Shown: piece after piece, positions 29,202 to 37,373 of the stretch
How the letters are laid out: every line of letters starts with the position of its first letter
How positions within the stretch are numbered: position 1 is the first letter of the stretch
Assembly (NCBI RefSeq): GCF_018424685.1
Contig: NZ_QTKX01000001.1
Coordinates: 2,294,001 to 2,358,000 of the forward strand
Length of the DNA stretch: 64,000 bases
DNA from: Mesobacillus boroniphilus
GTDB lineage: Bacteria > Bacillota > Bacilli > Bacillales > Cytobacillaceae
Direction: 5' to 3'
Translations under genes and position numbers: made by a program
Notes under the pieces: generated by a model
The model's database searches: none
What the model was told of the DNA's origin: nothing
Seen by the model: only the letters and a program-made list of their open reading frames with translations

Positions 29202-30131
29202 TTATTTAACTTGTGGGTTCAATACTACTTGCTTATTCTCTGCAGCTTTGTTTTCAGCGGCCTTTTCTTTCTTAGGGCTGCGTGATGAAGTCATCAGGAA
29301 GATCGCAGCAAAGTATCCGATATAGGCAATGACTTCTTCAACCGAAGGCATGGATGAATATCCGAACAGAGCCTTCAGGAAGATGCCCACATCACCAGAG
29401 ATAAGCGGTGCGACACCAGTGTCACGGAGATAATGCGCATAATCAATCGGGTGTTCTGGCAATAGCCATGTAATATCATAAACATGGTACATAACGCTTC
29501 CAATCATGTTGACATCCTGCATCATTGAAATGGCCTGCACTAGTAATCCAGCAGAGATCAGAATGATGAAAGCGCCTGTGATTTGGAAGAACGTCTTAAG
29601 CTTGACCTTCATCGTACCTTTAAAGAACATGTAAGAGACGGCAACAGCAATCAGTGTACCTGTTATTGCTCCCCATCCTTGCATTGCAGCACCGATGTTA
29701 CCACCTGTGATTGCCGCAAAGAAGAAGACAGTTTCGATTCCTTCACGCAAGACGACAAGGAATGAATGGATAACCATGCCGACAATGTTTCCTGTCGAGA
29801 TGAATTTCTTCATTTTCCCTTCCATATTACCTTTCAGGTCCTTACTGTGGCTCGCCATCCAGAATACCATCTGGGTCAAGAGTACAGTAGAAACAATCAT
29901 GATTCCAATTTTCAGGTAAATCTCACTGCCCATTGCAGCAAAGCCTGTGAACACAACCTGGAACAAAATCGCAACTCCGATACTTGCCAGAACAGCAAGT
30001 CCTGCACCCAGCCATACATACTTGGTATACTTAGGATTACCGGTTCTCTTCAAATATGTTGTGATGATCCCGATGATTAATAACGCTTCCAATACTTCAC
30101 GAAAAGTAATCAATAATGCTTGAACTTCCAT
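29202..30131 (-). CDS. efeU: FTR1/EfeU family high-affinity iron permease
   Basis: A polytopic membrane protein of 309 residues with about seven helices. Both iron-path REXXE motifs are visible: REVLEALL in the first helix and REGIET in the fourth. In B. subtilis the EfeU protein (YwbL), as I recall it, carries its own extracellular N-terminal domain; here the permease is short and that part appears as a separate gene upstream. The start at 30131 follows GGGGAG. Recognisable cupredoxin/M75 EfeO or Dyp-peroxidase EfeB genes are absent nearby. Confidence 0.9.
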   Translation of the reverse strand: MEVQALLITFREVLEALLIIGIITTYLKRTGNPKYTKYVWLGAGLAVLASIGVAILFQVVFTGFAAMGSEIYLKIGIMIVSTVLLTQMVFWMASHSKDLKGNMEGKMKKFISTGNIVGMVIHSFLVVLREGIETVFFFAAITGGNIGAAMQGWGAITGTLIAVAVSYMFFKGTMKVKLKTFFQITGAFIILISAGLLVQAISMMQDVNMIGSVMYHVYDITWLLPEHPIDYAHYLRDTGVAPLISGDVGIFLKALFGYSSMPSVEEVIAYIGYFAAIFLMTSSRSPKKEKAAENKAAENKQVVLNPQVK

Positions 30132-30166
30132 TGCTGATTCTCCCCTCTCCAAGGTGTCATCAAAAT

Positions 30167-30919
30167 TTATGATCTTCTTCTCTTAATACCAATAACGACA
30201 ATCGCACCAATGACCGTGACAATCAAAATCAAAGGAATCCAGTTACGGATATTCGAACGGTCTGTCCAGTCCTTTTTCCCAGGGCCCTCTTCTTCTTCCG
30301 TATCTGTAAAATGCCCGACTTCCAGGCTCGGAAGATCAAATCCTTCTTGCAATGCATTCAGGATCTCTTCTTTCTTCTCTCTAAAAACCGCTATGTCAGA
30401 AGGCTTCTTCCCTACTCCAAAGAGTCCGGGATTTCCTAGTGCCTCAAGTGCAGCATCAAAGTCAGCTTTTATTTCTTTGTCTACTTCAGGTTCACTTGCT
30501 TCAACCTTTGGTGATAGTGCCTGATATGTAGCATATCCTTTGGCCAGCAGCTTCTTTGAAGTATCATACTCCTCAAAGCTCTTTTCAATGCTTTCAAGCC
30601 TCCTCGCCACATTCAACACGAGGAGTTTTTCCATATTTTCAATCGTTGCTTCTTTATCTTTTTCTTCCAGGCTTTCCATGATCACTTCTCCTGGCTCGGT
30701 TCCCATATGCATATCGATTTCTTCTTTAACCGTTTCAAACAGGGATGTTGCGGCCGAGAAGTTTGGAGGGTCCTCATCCAGTTTCAACTGCATTTCCTTA
30801 TAGACTTCCGCTACTTTTTCTTCATTTGGGTCACCATATGAATAAGCGCTTGCAGTTTGAGGAATACCGTTAATGAGAATAAATATCAATGAAAAACAAA
30901 AAAATATAGCTCTTTTCAT
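30167..30919 (-). CDS. Exported, membrane-anchored partner of the FTR1 permease
   Basis: A 250-residue protein with a signal peptide (about residues 1-26, ending TASA) and a C-terminal membrane helix (about 228-246) followed by KRRRS. The body between them is acidic and helical and rich in Glu and Asp. It lies 35 nt upstream of the permease gene. It probably corresponds to the extracytoplasmic domain fused to longer FTR1 proteins in other bacilli. It may collect ferrous or ferric iron at the membrane surface; no catalytic motif is visible. A Fur box overlaps its promoter. Confidence 0.75.
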   Translation of the reverse strand: MKRAIFFCFSLIFILINGIPQTASAYSYGDPNEEKVAEVYKEMQLKLDEDPPNFSAATSLFETVKEEIDMHMGTEPGEVIMESLEEKDKEATIENMEKLLVLNVARRLESIEKSFEEYDTSKKLLAKGYATYQALSPKVEASEPEVDKEIKADFDAALEALGNPGLFGVGKKPSDIAVFREKKEEILNALQEGFDLPSLEVGHFTDTEEEEGPGKKDWTDRSNIRNWIPLILIVTVIGAIVVIGIKRRRS

Positions 30920-30940
30920 TTGCTGTTTTCCCTCCTACAA

Positions 30941-30974
30941 TGATAATGATAATGATTATCATTTTGAATGTCAA
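30941..30974 (-). promoter_or_regulatory. Promoter with perfect Fur box for the iron permease operon
   Basis: TGATAATGATTATCA (30947-30961) is a perfect 7-1-7 Fur palindrome, and an extra TGATAAT precedes it. Minus-strand TTGACA (30974-30969) and TATCAT (30951-30946) are 17 nt apart, so Fur would cover the -10 region. The -35 box overlaps the stop codon of the upstream GT2 gene. Confidence 0.88.
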
Positions 30975-31744
30975 TCATATTTAACAACCGTCACTTTATT
31001 GTCACTATTTTTACTGTTTTTAGATTGATAGTTATCCAAACCAACAATCTTGGAGACAGGCCTGGACATTTCACGATAAACTGCCGGCACGACATTCGTC
31101 ATATATTTCTTGAATGAAATGAAAGATGTGCCAGTTGTCCTGACGCGGTATTGGATCGGCACTTCAAGTACACTGAACCCTTTTCTGACAAGGTTCAGCG
31201 TCAATACTTGAGCATAATTGTAATCATGGATGATCTCTGCATGCTCTAGAACCTGCCTGGAAAATGCCCTCATGCCTGATTGGCCGTCATATAGCCATTT
31301 TCTCAATAATAAGGTTTGCAGAAAGGTGAAAAAATAATTCCCCATTCTGCGATGAAATTTCATTCCTTTTATTGTGCCCATAAACCTGGATCCCATTGTA
31401 TAATCCGCTTCTCCATTGAGAATAGGTTTGACAATGTCGGGAATTTGCCATGCCGGGTATTCTCCATCTGCATCAATCATCACGCCGACATCAGCCCCCA
31501 TTTGGAAGCACTCTTCAATTCCTGTTCGGACCGCGGCACCCAGGCCGCGGTTTTTTTCAAAGCTTATGATATGGTCGGCGCCCGCTTTTTTCGCTTCAGC
31601 AACCGTGGCATCCGTTGACCCATCATCAATAACCAACACTTCCACTTTATCAGCACCGGCAAAACTGCGTGGAATGTTTTCAATTACTTCACCAATTGAT
31701 TCTTCTTCGTTGTAAGCCGGCAAAAATACGATAACTTTACTCAA
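30971..31744 (-). CDS. Family 2 glycosyltransferase, polyprenyl-phosphate sugar synthase type
   Basis: A 257-residue cytoplasmic GT2 enzyme without C-terminal membrane helices. It begins VIVFLPAYNEEESIGEVI. VLVIDDGSTDAT and the DXD-type VMIDADGEYP follow, and then the SGMRAFSR region. This resembles dolichyl-phosphate mannose synthase-like enzymes that load a sugar on a lipid phosphate. It overlaps the upstream phosphodiesterase gene by 8 nt and is the last gene of a four-gene operon. The actual sugar and acceptor are unknown. Confidence 0.8.
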   Translation of the reverse strand: MSKVIVFLPAYNEEESIGEVIENIPRSFAGADKVEVLVIDDGSTDATVAEAKKAGADHIISFEKNRGLGAAVRTGIEECFQMGADVGVMIDADGEYPAWQIPDIVKPILNGEADYTMGSRFMGTIKGMKFHRRMGNYFFTFLQTLLLRKWLYDGQSGMRAFSRQVLEHAEIIHDYNYAQVLTLNLVRKGFSVLEVPIQYRVRTTGTSFISFKKYMTNVVPAVYREMSRPVSKIVGLDNYQSKNSKNSDNKVTVVKYD

Positions 31745-33212
31745 TTACATTCTCTTCCTTCTCTACTTTTATTGCATCCATTAAAACTTTCCCCCTGCTG
31801 CTGGATGGATATGGCGCTCCCATCAGGTAGGAAATTGTTGGAGCCAGTGAGACTAGGCTGTGTTTTTCCTGGACCTTATTCCCTTTGGCGATATGCGGGC
31901 CATGCATGAAAAATGGAACAAACCGTTCTCCTTCATCCAGGTGCCCATGACCACCAATGCCATCAGCCTGTCCGTGATCTGCACAGATTATAAGAGTCGT
32001 ATTCTCCATTTTCCCTTCTGCTTCAAGCCATTCGACAAACTCTTTAATCAGCGTGTCTGCTTCCTCGATTTTTTCAATATAATCATCATACAGGACTCCG
32101 CGGCTGTGACCAACCTGGTCGGTACCGATCATCTGCACGATGAAAAGATCTGGATCCTGCTCGTCCATTATTTTTCTTGCCCTCGCAAGCATATTGGTGT
32201 CCGCTTTATCCTTATGCATAACAGCCGTAACCGTCTCGACATCACTGCCCATCGCATCAACCAGGTGGGCGATCCCCAGCAGCCTGCCCCTTTTACCAAC
32301 CTTTCGAAGCGAGTCAAAAATCGTTTCCGTATTAACCCCGAGTTTATAGACCATATTCGATTTAATTCCATGCTCAAACGGATAGGTGCCAGTGAACATT
32401 GAACTAAAGCACACTACGGTCCTTGCAGGGTATAAGGTTTCCATATTCAAATATTCAGTACCATTCTCTTTTAATTGATCGAGGAAAGGTGTATTTGCTT
32501 CATAAAAGCGTTCTTTGCGCATACCATCGATCACGATGACAATGACCTTATCTGACAGGCCATTCTCTGGTACTGCAGGTCCCTCATCCTTCGTATACGT
32601 CTGGTAGGCTTTTGGCTTCCAGTCAAATAAGTATCTATGCATAATAACTGTAAAAAGAAATACGAAGCCATAAAACAAGGCTATATCCAATAATGGCATT
32701 CCTATATCACTTGTTAAAGCGGTAAATGACAGTTCCCAAACCGATAGCAGCAGGAATACTTTCGGGAGCTGCTCTTGGGCATTTCCGCTAGTGGAGTCAC
32801 TATTTTTCAAAACAAGCTTCCAAAACCTCGTGAAGTTAAGCCATGAAGTTCCAATCCTCAGGTGATAGTAAAGCGTTCCCCAGAAAAACACCGTAAAGAA
32901 AAAGTATAAACCAGCAGCAAAAAGCAGCAAAGTTATATTAGGTTCAGGCCAAATGATAATAAAAACAACTAAAGGAATCCACAAATAGTTTCTCAAAAAA
33001 AGTGGAAAATCATAAACAAAATAGATGAAAAATAGCGGCAGTACAGTAAGGAATGCGAGTAAAAACTCTGTGATCCTGCCCGCACTCCCAATATCTCCGA
33101 GATGAAATAATACCATTGTGCCAACTGTAAAAATTGGCGTGAAAGGTTTCCCTTCATTAAGCAAATTCCAGCTTCGGGCCGCGAATTTCTCAAACTTTGA
33201 AGCACTCTTCAT
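31737..33212 (-). CDS. Membrane-bound alkaline phosphatase-superfamily phosphodiesterase
   Basis: A 491-residue protein: about five membrane helices in the first 200 residues, then a type I phosphodiesterase/nucleotide pyrophosphatase domain. Metal and nucleophile residues are visible in VIVIDGMR, YPARTVVCFSSMFTG (nucleophile Thr), MIGTDQVGHSRG and CADHGQADGIGGHGH. Such enzymes hydrolyse or transfer phosphodiester head groups; the substrate here is unknown. It overlaps neighbours by 4 and 8 nt, implying a strict stoichiometric operon. Confidence 0.8.
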   Translation of the reverse strand: MKSASKFEKFAARSWNLLNEGKPFTPIFTVGTMVLFHLGDIGSAGRITEFLLAFLTVLPLFFIYFVYDFPLFLRNYLWIPLVVFIIIWPEPNITLLLFAAGLYFFFTVFFWGTLYYHLRIGTSWLNFTRFWKLVLKNSDSTSGNAQEQLPKVFLLLSVWELSFTALTSDIGMPLLDIALFYGFVFLFTVIMHRYLFDWKPKAYQTYTKDEGPAVPENGLSDKVIVIVIDGMRKERFYEANTPFLDQLKENGTEYLNMETLYPARTVVCFSSMFTGTYPFEHGIKSNMVYKLGVNTETIFDSLRKVGKRGRLLGIAHLVDAMGSDVETVTAVMHKDKADTNMLARARKIMDEQDPDLFIVQMIGTDQVGHSRGVLYDDYIEKIEEADTLIKEFVEWLEAEGKMENTTLIICADHGQADGIGGHGHLDEGERFVPFFMHGPHIAKGNKVQEKHSLVSLAPTISYLMGAPYPSSSRGKVLMDAIKVEKEENVIE

Positions 33213-34129
33213 GATTCGTTGCCCCTTTCTCTAATCCATTTTCTTAATAAGTTTGCCGGCACAGGAAAAGCAGCTAATGCAATCCCTCCGACAATGAATG
33301 AAAATAAATATTTCAATCCATGGGTAATGACCGCAGCAGTATATGCATTTTCTCCCGCTATCCCATTAACTCCTAACGCGAAAACCATTATGGCCTCATA
33401 GCTGGCCATTCCTCCGGGGGTAATTTGAAAAATCTGCCCTGCAACCGTTATGCTGTTTACCCAGACAGCTTGTACAAAGCTGATTATGCTACCCCCATTC
33501 AGGACTACTCCATAAATCACCGCTGCTTCCAGGACCCAGCTTACCAGAGTCAACCCAAAGATCCAGAAACCGCGCCAGCCAGAGAAGGCAGTTTTCATTA
33601 TAGATATTTGTCTGTCAAAAAAAGACCGGAATTTATAGAAGATAATTAAAGCGACCATCACTCCAATTACTCCAAGCCAAACAATCACATTCCCATAAAC
33701 GGGCAACTCAAGGAAAGCCAATCCCAACAGAGCCATTGTGAAAAGGATCAATGTGTCCATCAGCCGTAGGATAATCACAGAATTAAAAGCTTCATGCCCC
33801 GAGACTCCCGGCTCCCTTGCTTTCATGACACCAATTCTCGCAAAATCCCCAGCCTTGACGGGCAGGAGGTGATTCAGCAGCAAGCTGTAAAATAGACCAT
33901 ACATGCAGGTTGAAAGGCGTGCTTTGTTGTTTAAATAGAGCTTCCAGGCAACCCCTCTGACAAAAAAAGCAAGGAAATAGCTGGTGAAAATAAACAGCAG
34001 CATTCCAGGACTTGATGCAATGGCCTTAATTTCATCCAGCATCCTACCAGCATCAAGATAATATATCGTCATCATGAGGAATGCAGTGACGAGCAAGACT
34101 GAGACTAGTTTCTTATAGGTATTTTTCAT
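33209..34129 (-). CDS. UPF0104 / LPG-synthase transmembrane-type protein
   Basis: A polytopic membrane protein of 306 residues with about eight helices. It matches the transmembrane module of lysylphosphatidylglycerol synthases (YbhN/AglD-like; motif LLLNHLLPVKAGDFARIGVMK and the GGMASYEAIMVFAL block). It lacks the cytosolic aminoacyl-transfer domain. Members of this group are linked to lipid or lipid-sugar translocation. The first gene pair overlap (17 nt with the epimerase) suggests translational coupling. Which molecule it moves is unknown. Confidence 0.8.
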   Translation of the reverse strand: MKNTYKKLVSVLLVTAFLMMTIYYLDAGRMLDEIKAIASSPGMLLFIFTSYFLAFFVRGVAWKLYLNNKARLSTCMYGLFYSLLLNHLLPVKAGDFARIGVMKAREPGVSGHEAFNSVIILRLMDTLILFTMALLGLAFLELPVYGNVIVWLGVIGVMVALIIFYKFRSFFDRQISIMKTAFSGWRGFWIFGLTLVSWVLEAAVIYGVVLNGGSIISFVQAVWVNSITVAGQIFQITPGGMASYEAIMVFALGVNGIAGENAYTAAVITHGLKYLFSFIVGGIALAAFPVPANLLRKWIRERGNES

Positions 34130-35063
34130 ACTGCTCAGCCCAGGCTACCGTTTCCGCAATTCCCTTGCTAAAGTCTATCTCTGGTTCGTATCCCAGCAAT
34201 TCACGTGCCAGTGAAATATCAGCCCACGTTCTTTCTACATCTCCGGCACGGTCTCCTTCACGCTTGATCTTCATGTCAGGAAAATAAATCTTCAGTTCAT
34301 CCAGAAGCTGGTTCATTGATATCGGCCGTCCTGAACCGATATTGAGAATGGCACTCTGCTCCAAATTTTGGAGAGCGAGGCTCATTCCATTCACAATGTC
34401 ACCCACATATGTATAATCACGGGAACCGCCTTCTCCAAATACAGTGATTTCTTCTCCCGCTTTCAGTTTTTTTATAAAATTAGCGATGGCCATATCTGGT
34501 CTTCCCCATGGGCCATATACGGTAAAAAAGCGCAGGATTTTCATATCAATCCCATAAAGATGGCCATACACATGGCAAAACGATTCTGCGGCGTATTTTG
34601 ATGCCGCATACGGAGAAATAGGTTTGCCTGCAGCCATTTCTTCTTTAAAAGGTTTATTTTTCATCATTCCGTAAACAGATGATGACGATGCAAATAAAAA
34701 CTGCTTCACACCTGCCCTGCCAGCTCCTTCGAGTACATTGACGGTTGCCTTTATATCATAATCAATATATTCCAGCGGACGGAGGATTGAATAGGCCACA
34801 CCAGGCAAAGCCGCCAGGTGCACAATGGCCTCCGGGGAAACTTTTTTAATCATATCAATGGTTTCATCCTGGTCAAGGAGATCTGTTTGATAGAATTGAA
34901 AAGTCCCAGCACTTTTAATGACATCCAGATGCTGCTTTTTCCTCTCAACTGAATAATAAGGATGCAAATTATCGATGATGGCCACCTCATGTTGCTCTTT
35001 AAGCATTTTGACAGCAAAATGGCTTCCGATAAAACCTGCTCCCCCAGTAATCAAGATTTTCAC
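34113..35063 (-). CDS. NAD-dependent nucleotide-sugar epimerase (extended SDR)
   Basis: A 316-residue extended short-chain dehydrogenase. It has the NAD motif GGAGFIGSHFA, the SSSSVYG active-site serine region and the YAASK catalytic Tyr-Lys pair. It is closest in style to UDP-glucuronate/UDP-glucose 4-epimerases (RFFTVYGPWGRPDMA). It would supply an activated sugar for the downstream GT2 enzyme. The frame opens at 35087; the GTG at 35063 follows AAAGAGGTG and begins MKILITGGAG. It is the first gene of the four-gene operon. Confidence 0.85.
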   Translation of the reverse strand: MKILITGGAGFIGSHFAVKMLKEQHEVAIIDNLHPYYSVERKKQHLDVIKSAGTFQFYQTDLLDQDETIDMIKKVSPEAIVHLAALPGVAYSILRPLEYIDYDIKATVNVLEGAGRAGVKQFLFASSSSVYGMMKNKPFKEEMAAGKPISPYAASKYAAESFCHVYGHLYGIDMKILRFFTVYGPWGRPDMAIANFIKKLKAGEEITVFGEGGSRDYTYVGDIVNGMSLALQNLEQSAILNIGSGRPISMNQLLDELKIYFPDMKIKREGDRAGDVERTWADISLARELLGYEPEIDFSKGIAETVAWAEQYEKYL

Positions 35064-35118
35064 GATTGCACCTCTTTCTTTCCTCAAGCCATTTTACCAT
35101 AGTATTTCATCTGTAAAT

Positions 35119-35169
35119 AAGAAAAGCGCAAGCGCCTTGGTCAATCCTGACAAGCACTGGAGCTGGCCA
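35119..35169. repeat. Interspersed palindromic repeat, family R1, copy 1 (short form)
   Basis: The element reads AAGAAAAGCGCAAGCGCCTT and continues for about 30 nt through GACAAGC to GGAGCTGGCCA. It matches the reverse complement of 60638-60690 closely. GCGCTTG-type inverted sequences inside it allow a hairpin. It lies between the lipoprotein terminator and the epimerase operon. Confidence 0.75.
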
Positions 35170-35213
35170 ATTCTCAAAGTAAAAAATTCACACTTTCTAA
35201 TACTACAAAAATA

Positions 35214-35233
35214 GAGCCGCATCGCTGCGGCTC
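35214..35233 (-). terminator. Terminator after the iron-regulated lipoprotein gene
   Basis: GAGCCGCA (35214-35221) and TGCGGCTC (35226-35233) pair. The minus strand continues TATTTTTG. It lies 9 nt past the lipoprotein stop codon. Confidence 0.85.
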
Positions 35234-35241
35234 CCAAATTT

Positions 35242-36465
35242 TTAAAGCAAACCATCTACTGCAGTTATTACTGCTTCGCCTTTTGCTTTTGCATCCTCTG
35301 GCTTGTTTTCTGCGATGGCATTATACCAAGCCTCTGCATCTGCAAAGACTGCTTCTGTTTTTTCTTCACCCAATTTTTCAGTCATCTGCCCTTGAAGCAT
35401 CTTCAAGAACATATTTCCTTCCATTGCGCTTACTTTAGCTTCAACTGCATTGTTTTCTGCTAATAGATTCGGAGCCTTTTCGTAGTACCCTTTGATTTTG
35501 CCGGCAACCGCTTTTGCGAATAAGGCATTTGTTTCTGCAGCCTTAATTGTAGCAGGATCAGTAGTATTAAGCGTGAATAGTTTGTCTAACTGAGCTGCAG
35601 CTGCTTCATCACCACCGCCAAGTGATCCTTTGATTGCTTGATAGAAGCCCCAAGCTTCCGCCTGCATGATGGACAGTTCTTTTGAATCTTTTCCTTCTTT
35701 CACGCCAGCTTCGATCTTCTCAGCATAAGATTTCGCTGCAAGGTAGTAGCTTCTGTAGATAGACTTATCAGTTACTTGAAGGTAAACCTGGAAATCTTCA
35801 GCATTACCTGCAGTAAGCGCTTCTTCCTGTGCAGTTAATCCTGAGTTGATGTTCTCGACAAGGCTTGAATCTCCGCTTAGCTCGTAGTACTTATCACGTT
35901 TTTCTGCTGTTGGAATGAAAACCTTTTCTGCCAAGTGCTTGATTTGTGCAAATGCAAGGTTTGCCTCATCCTTCTTATCTTCATTTAGTGCAGCAACTGC
36001 TTCTTTTTGAAGTGCCTTTTGGTTCTGATAGAAATAGGATTGGGTTGTCTTATCAGTCAATTGAACAGCGATAATCGGTTCCATTTCCCCACTTTTCCCA
36101 GCAGTAAGTGCAGCCTGGATCGCCTGGTCGAATTCAGGATTAAGTTCGGCTACATCCTTTTGAAGACCTGCTTCATATTGTTGTTGGACAGTATCCCAAT
36201 TAACTTCCTGGCCTTCTTTTGCTTTTACTAGTTCGGACATCATATCTGCATACGTAGCGGCTTGTTTTGCTGCATCCGTATCTTCTACATTGACTTCCTT
36301 AGTTTCTCCAGTATTTTCCTTATTTTCATCAGTATTTCCTTCAGTTTCAGCCTGTTTGTTCTCTTCAGGCTTCTCTGCAGTTTCATCTCCCCCACAAGCT
36401 GCCAATACTGTGCTTGCCATTAAAAAACTTGCGAAGATTGCTTTCAGGTGCTTTTTCTTGTTCAT
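35242..36465 (-). CDS. Iron-regulated lipoprotein of unknown family
   Basis: A 407-residue exported lipoprotein with lipobox LAAC at about residues 21-24. An acidic low-complexity linker rich in Glu, Asn and Lys follows (about 30-65), then a long helical region. The helical region seems to contain two related halves (YFYQNQKALQKEAVAAL near 150 and YYLAAKSYAEKIEAG near 235). I see no EfeO M75 or imelysin signature and do not recognise the family. Two Fur boxes flank its -10 box, so it is almost certainly expressed under iron limitation. It may bind iron or heme outside the membrane. Confidence 0.7.
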   Translation of the reverse strand: MNKKKHLKAIFASFLMASTVLAACGGDETAEKPEENKQAETEGNTDENKENTGETKEVNVEDTDAAKQAATYADMMSELVKAKEGQEVNWDTVQQQYEAGLQKDVAELNPEFDQAIQAALTAGKSGEMEPIIAVQLTDKTTQSYFYQNQKALQKEAVAALNEDKKDEANLAFAQIKHLAEKVFIPTAEKRDKYYELSGDSSLVENINSGLTAQEEALTAGNAEDFQVYLQVTDKSIYRSYYLAAKSYAEKIEAGVKEGKDSKELSIMQAEAWGFYQAIKGSLGGGDEAAAAQLDKLFTLNTTDPATIKAAETNALFAKAVAGKIKGYYEKAPNLLAENNAVEAKVSAMEGNMFLKMLQGQMTEKLGEEKTEAVFADAEAWYNAIAENKPEDAKAKGEAVITAVDGLL

Positions 36466-36504
36466 GATTGAAATCCCCCTATGTAATGTGATTCGCCTTA
36501 TAAA

Positions 36505-36561
36505 TGATAATGATTTTCATTGACAATTGTTATTATAGGCGAGAATGATTATCACTGTCAA
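36505..36561 (-). promoter_or_regulatory. Promoter with two Fur boxes for the lipoprotein gene
   Basis: Minus-strand TTGACA (36561-36556) and TATAAT (36537-36532) are 18 nt apart. CGAGAATGATTATCA (36540-36554, 2 mismatches to the Fur palindrome) fills the spacer. TGATAATGATTTTCA (36505-36519, 1 mismatch) lies just downstream of +1. Confidence 0.8.
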
Positions 36562-36684
36562 TGAACTTTGTAAGAAAACTTTGACAAACTCGTGACAAGT
36601 TATCTTTCCTCATTAAGATTAACCATACTTTAAAGGCGAAATATGGAACGAATTAGTAATTACAACTCCTTTTGGGGCATTAAA

Positions 36685-36742
36685 CACTTTTTATTGACCG
36701 TAATAGTGATTGTAATCATTACTTTTATCACTTTTTATTGAC
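36685..36742. repeat. 14-nt direct repeat flanking an imperfect palindrome
   Basis: CACTTTTTATTGAC occurs at 36685-36698 and 36729-36742, 44 nt apart. Between them is the near-palindrome GTAAT(A)GTGATTGTAATCATTAC. The rest of the 36466-36840 gap contains the Fur promoter and AT-rich sequence with no gene. Confidence 0.6.
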
Positions 36743-36840
36743 TATGATCATCTTGATAAACCGTTTGAGGTATACCAGATTCTAGAAAATAGGCATTGTT
36801 ATTGTGTTCCCTATTTAGTTTTCCATGCATTTACGAAAAA

Positions 36841-36868
36841 AATCCCGCCTTCTCTGAAGGCGGGATTC
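36841..36868 (-). terminator. Terminator after trxA
   Basis: AATCCCGCCTTC and GAAGGCGGGATT pair around TCT. A T run follows on the minus strand. Confidence 0.9.
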
Positions 36869-36879
36869 TTACATTAAGC

Positions 36880-37194
36880 TTAGATATGCTGTTGCAGGCG
36901 GTCTGCAAGTGCTTCTTTTGGTTGGAAACCGACTACTTTATCAACTGGTTGACCATCTTTAAGAACAAGTAAAGTCGGGATGCTCATGATGCCATATTGT
37001 GCAGCAGTTTGCTGATTGTCGTCAACATCAAGCTTCACGATTTTCACTTTGTCGCCCATTTCTGAATCTAATTCTTCAAGTACAGGAGCGATCATCTTAC
37101 AAGGGCCGCACCAAGGTGCCCAAAAATCAACAAGCACTAGGCCTGATCCTGTTTCGTTAGCAAAAGTTGCGTCAGTAGCATGTGTAATAGCCAT
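36880..37194 (-). CDS. trxA: Thioredoxin
   Basis: A 104-residue cytosolic disulfide reductase. The redox-active site is WCGPCK at about residues 28-33, with the cis-proline loop MSIPTLLV. The ATG follows TAGGAGG. It is transcribed alone, with its own terminator, and sits next to etfA as in B. subtilis, where uvrC is the other neighbour. Here the iron and glycan insertion separates trxA from uvrC. Confidence 0.98.
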   Translation of the reverse strand: MAITHATDATFANETGSGLVLVDFWAPWCGPCKMIAPVLEELDSEMGDKVKIVKLDVDDNQQTAAQYGIMSIPTLLVLKDGQPVDKVVGFQPKEALADRLQQHI

Positions 37195-37326
37195 TTAAAT
37201 GCCTCCTAAATAAATCTGAATACTAACGTCAGTATATCATCGTTTACCAATTGATGCTATTTATCTGCTCTTGTTGTAATTTACCCTTTTCACATATGAA
37301 TATTCCATTTCATTCTTATTTACAGA

Positions 37327-37361
37327 CAAAAAAACGGACGTTTGTGACGTCCGTTTTTTGA
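37327..37361 (-). terminator. Terminator of the fadR-fadB-etfBA operon
   Basis: AAAAAACGGACG and CGTCCGTTTTTT pair around TTTGTGA. T runs occur on both sides, so it may work in both directions. Confidence 0.9.
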
Positions 37362-37373
37362 ATTCAATTATCA

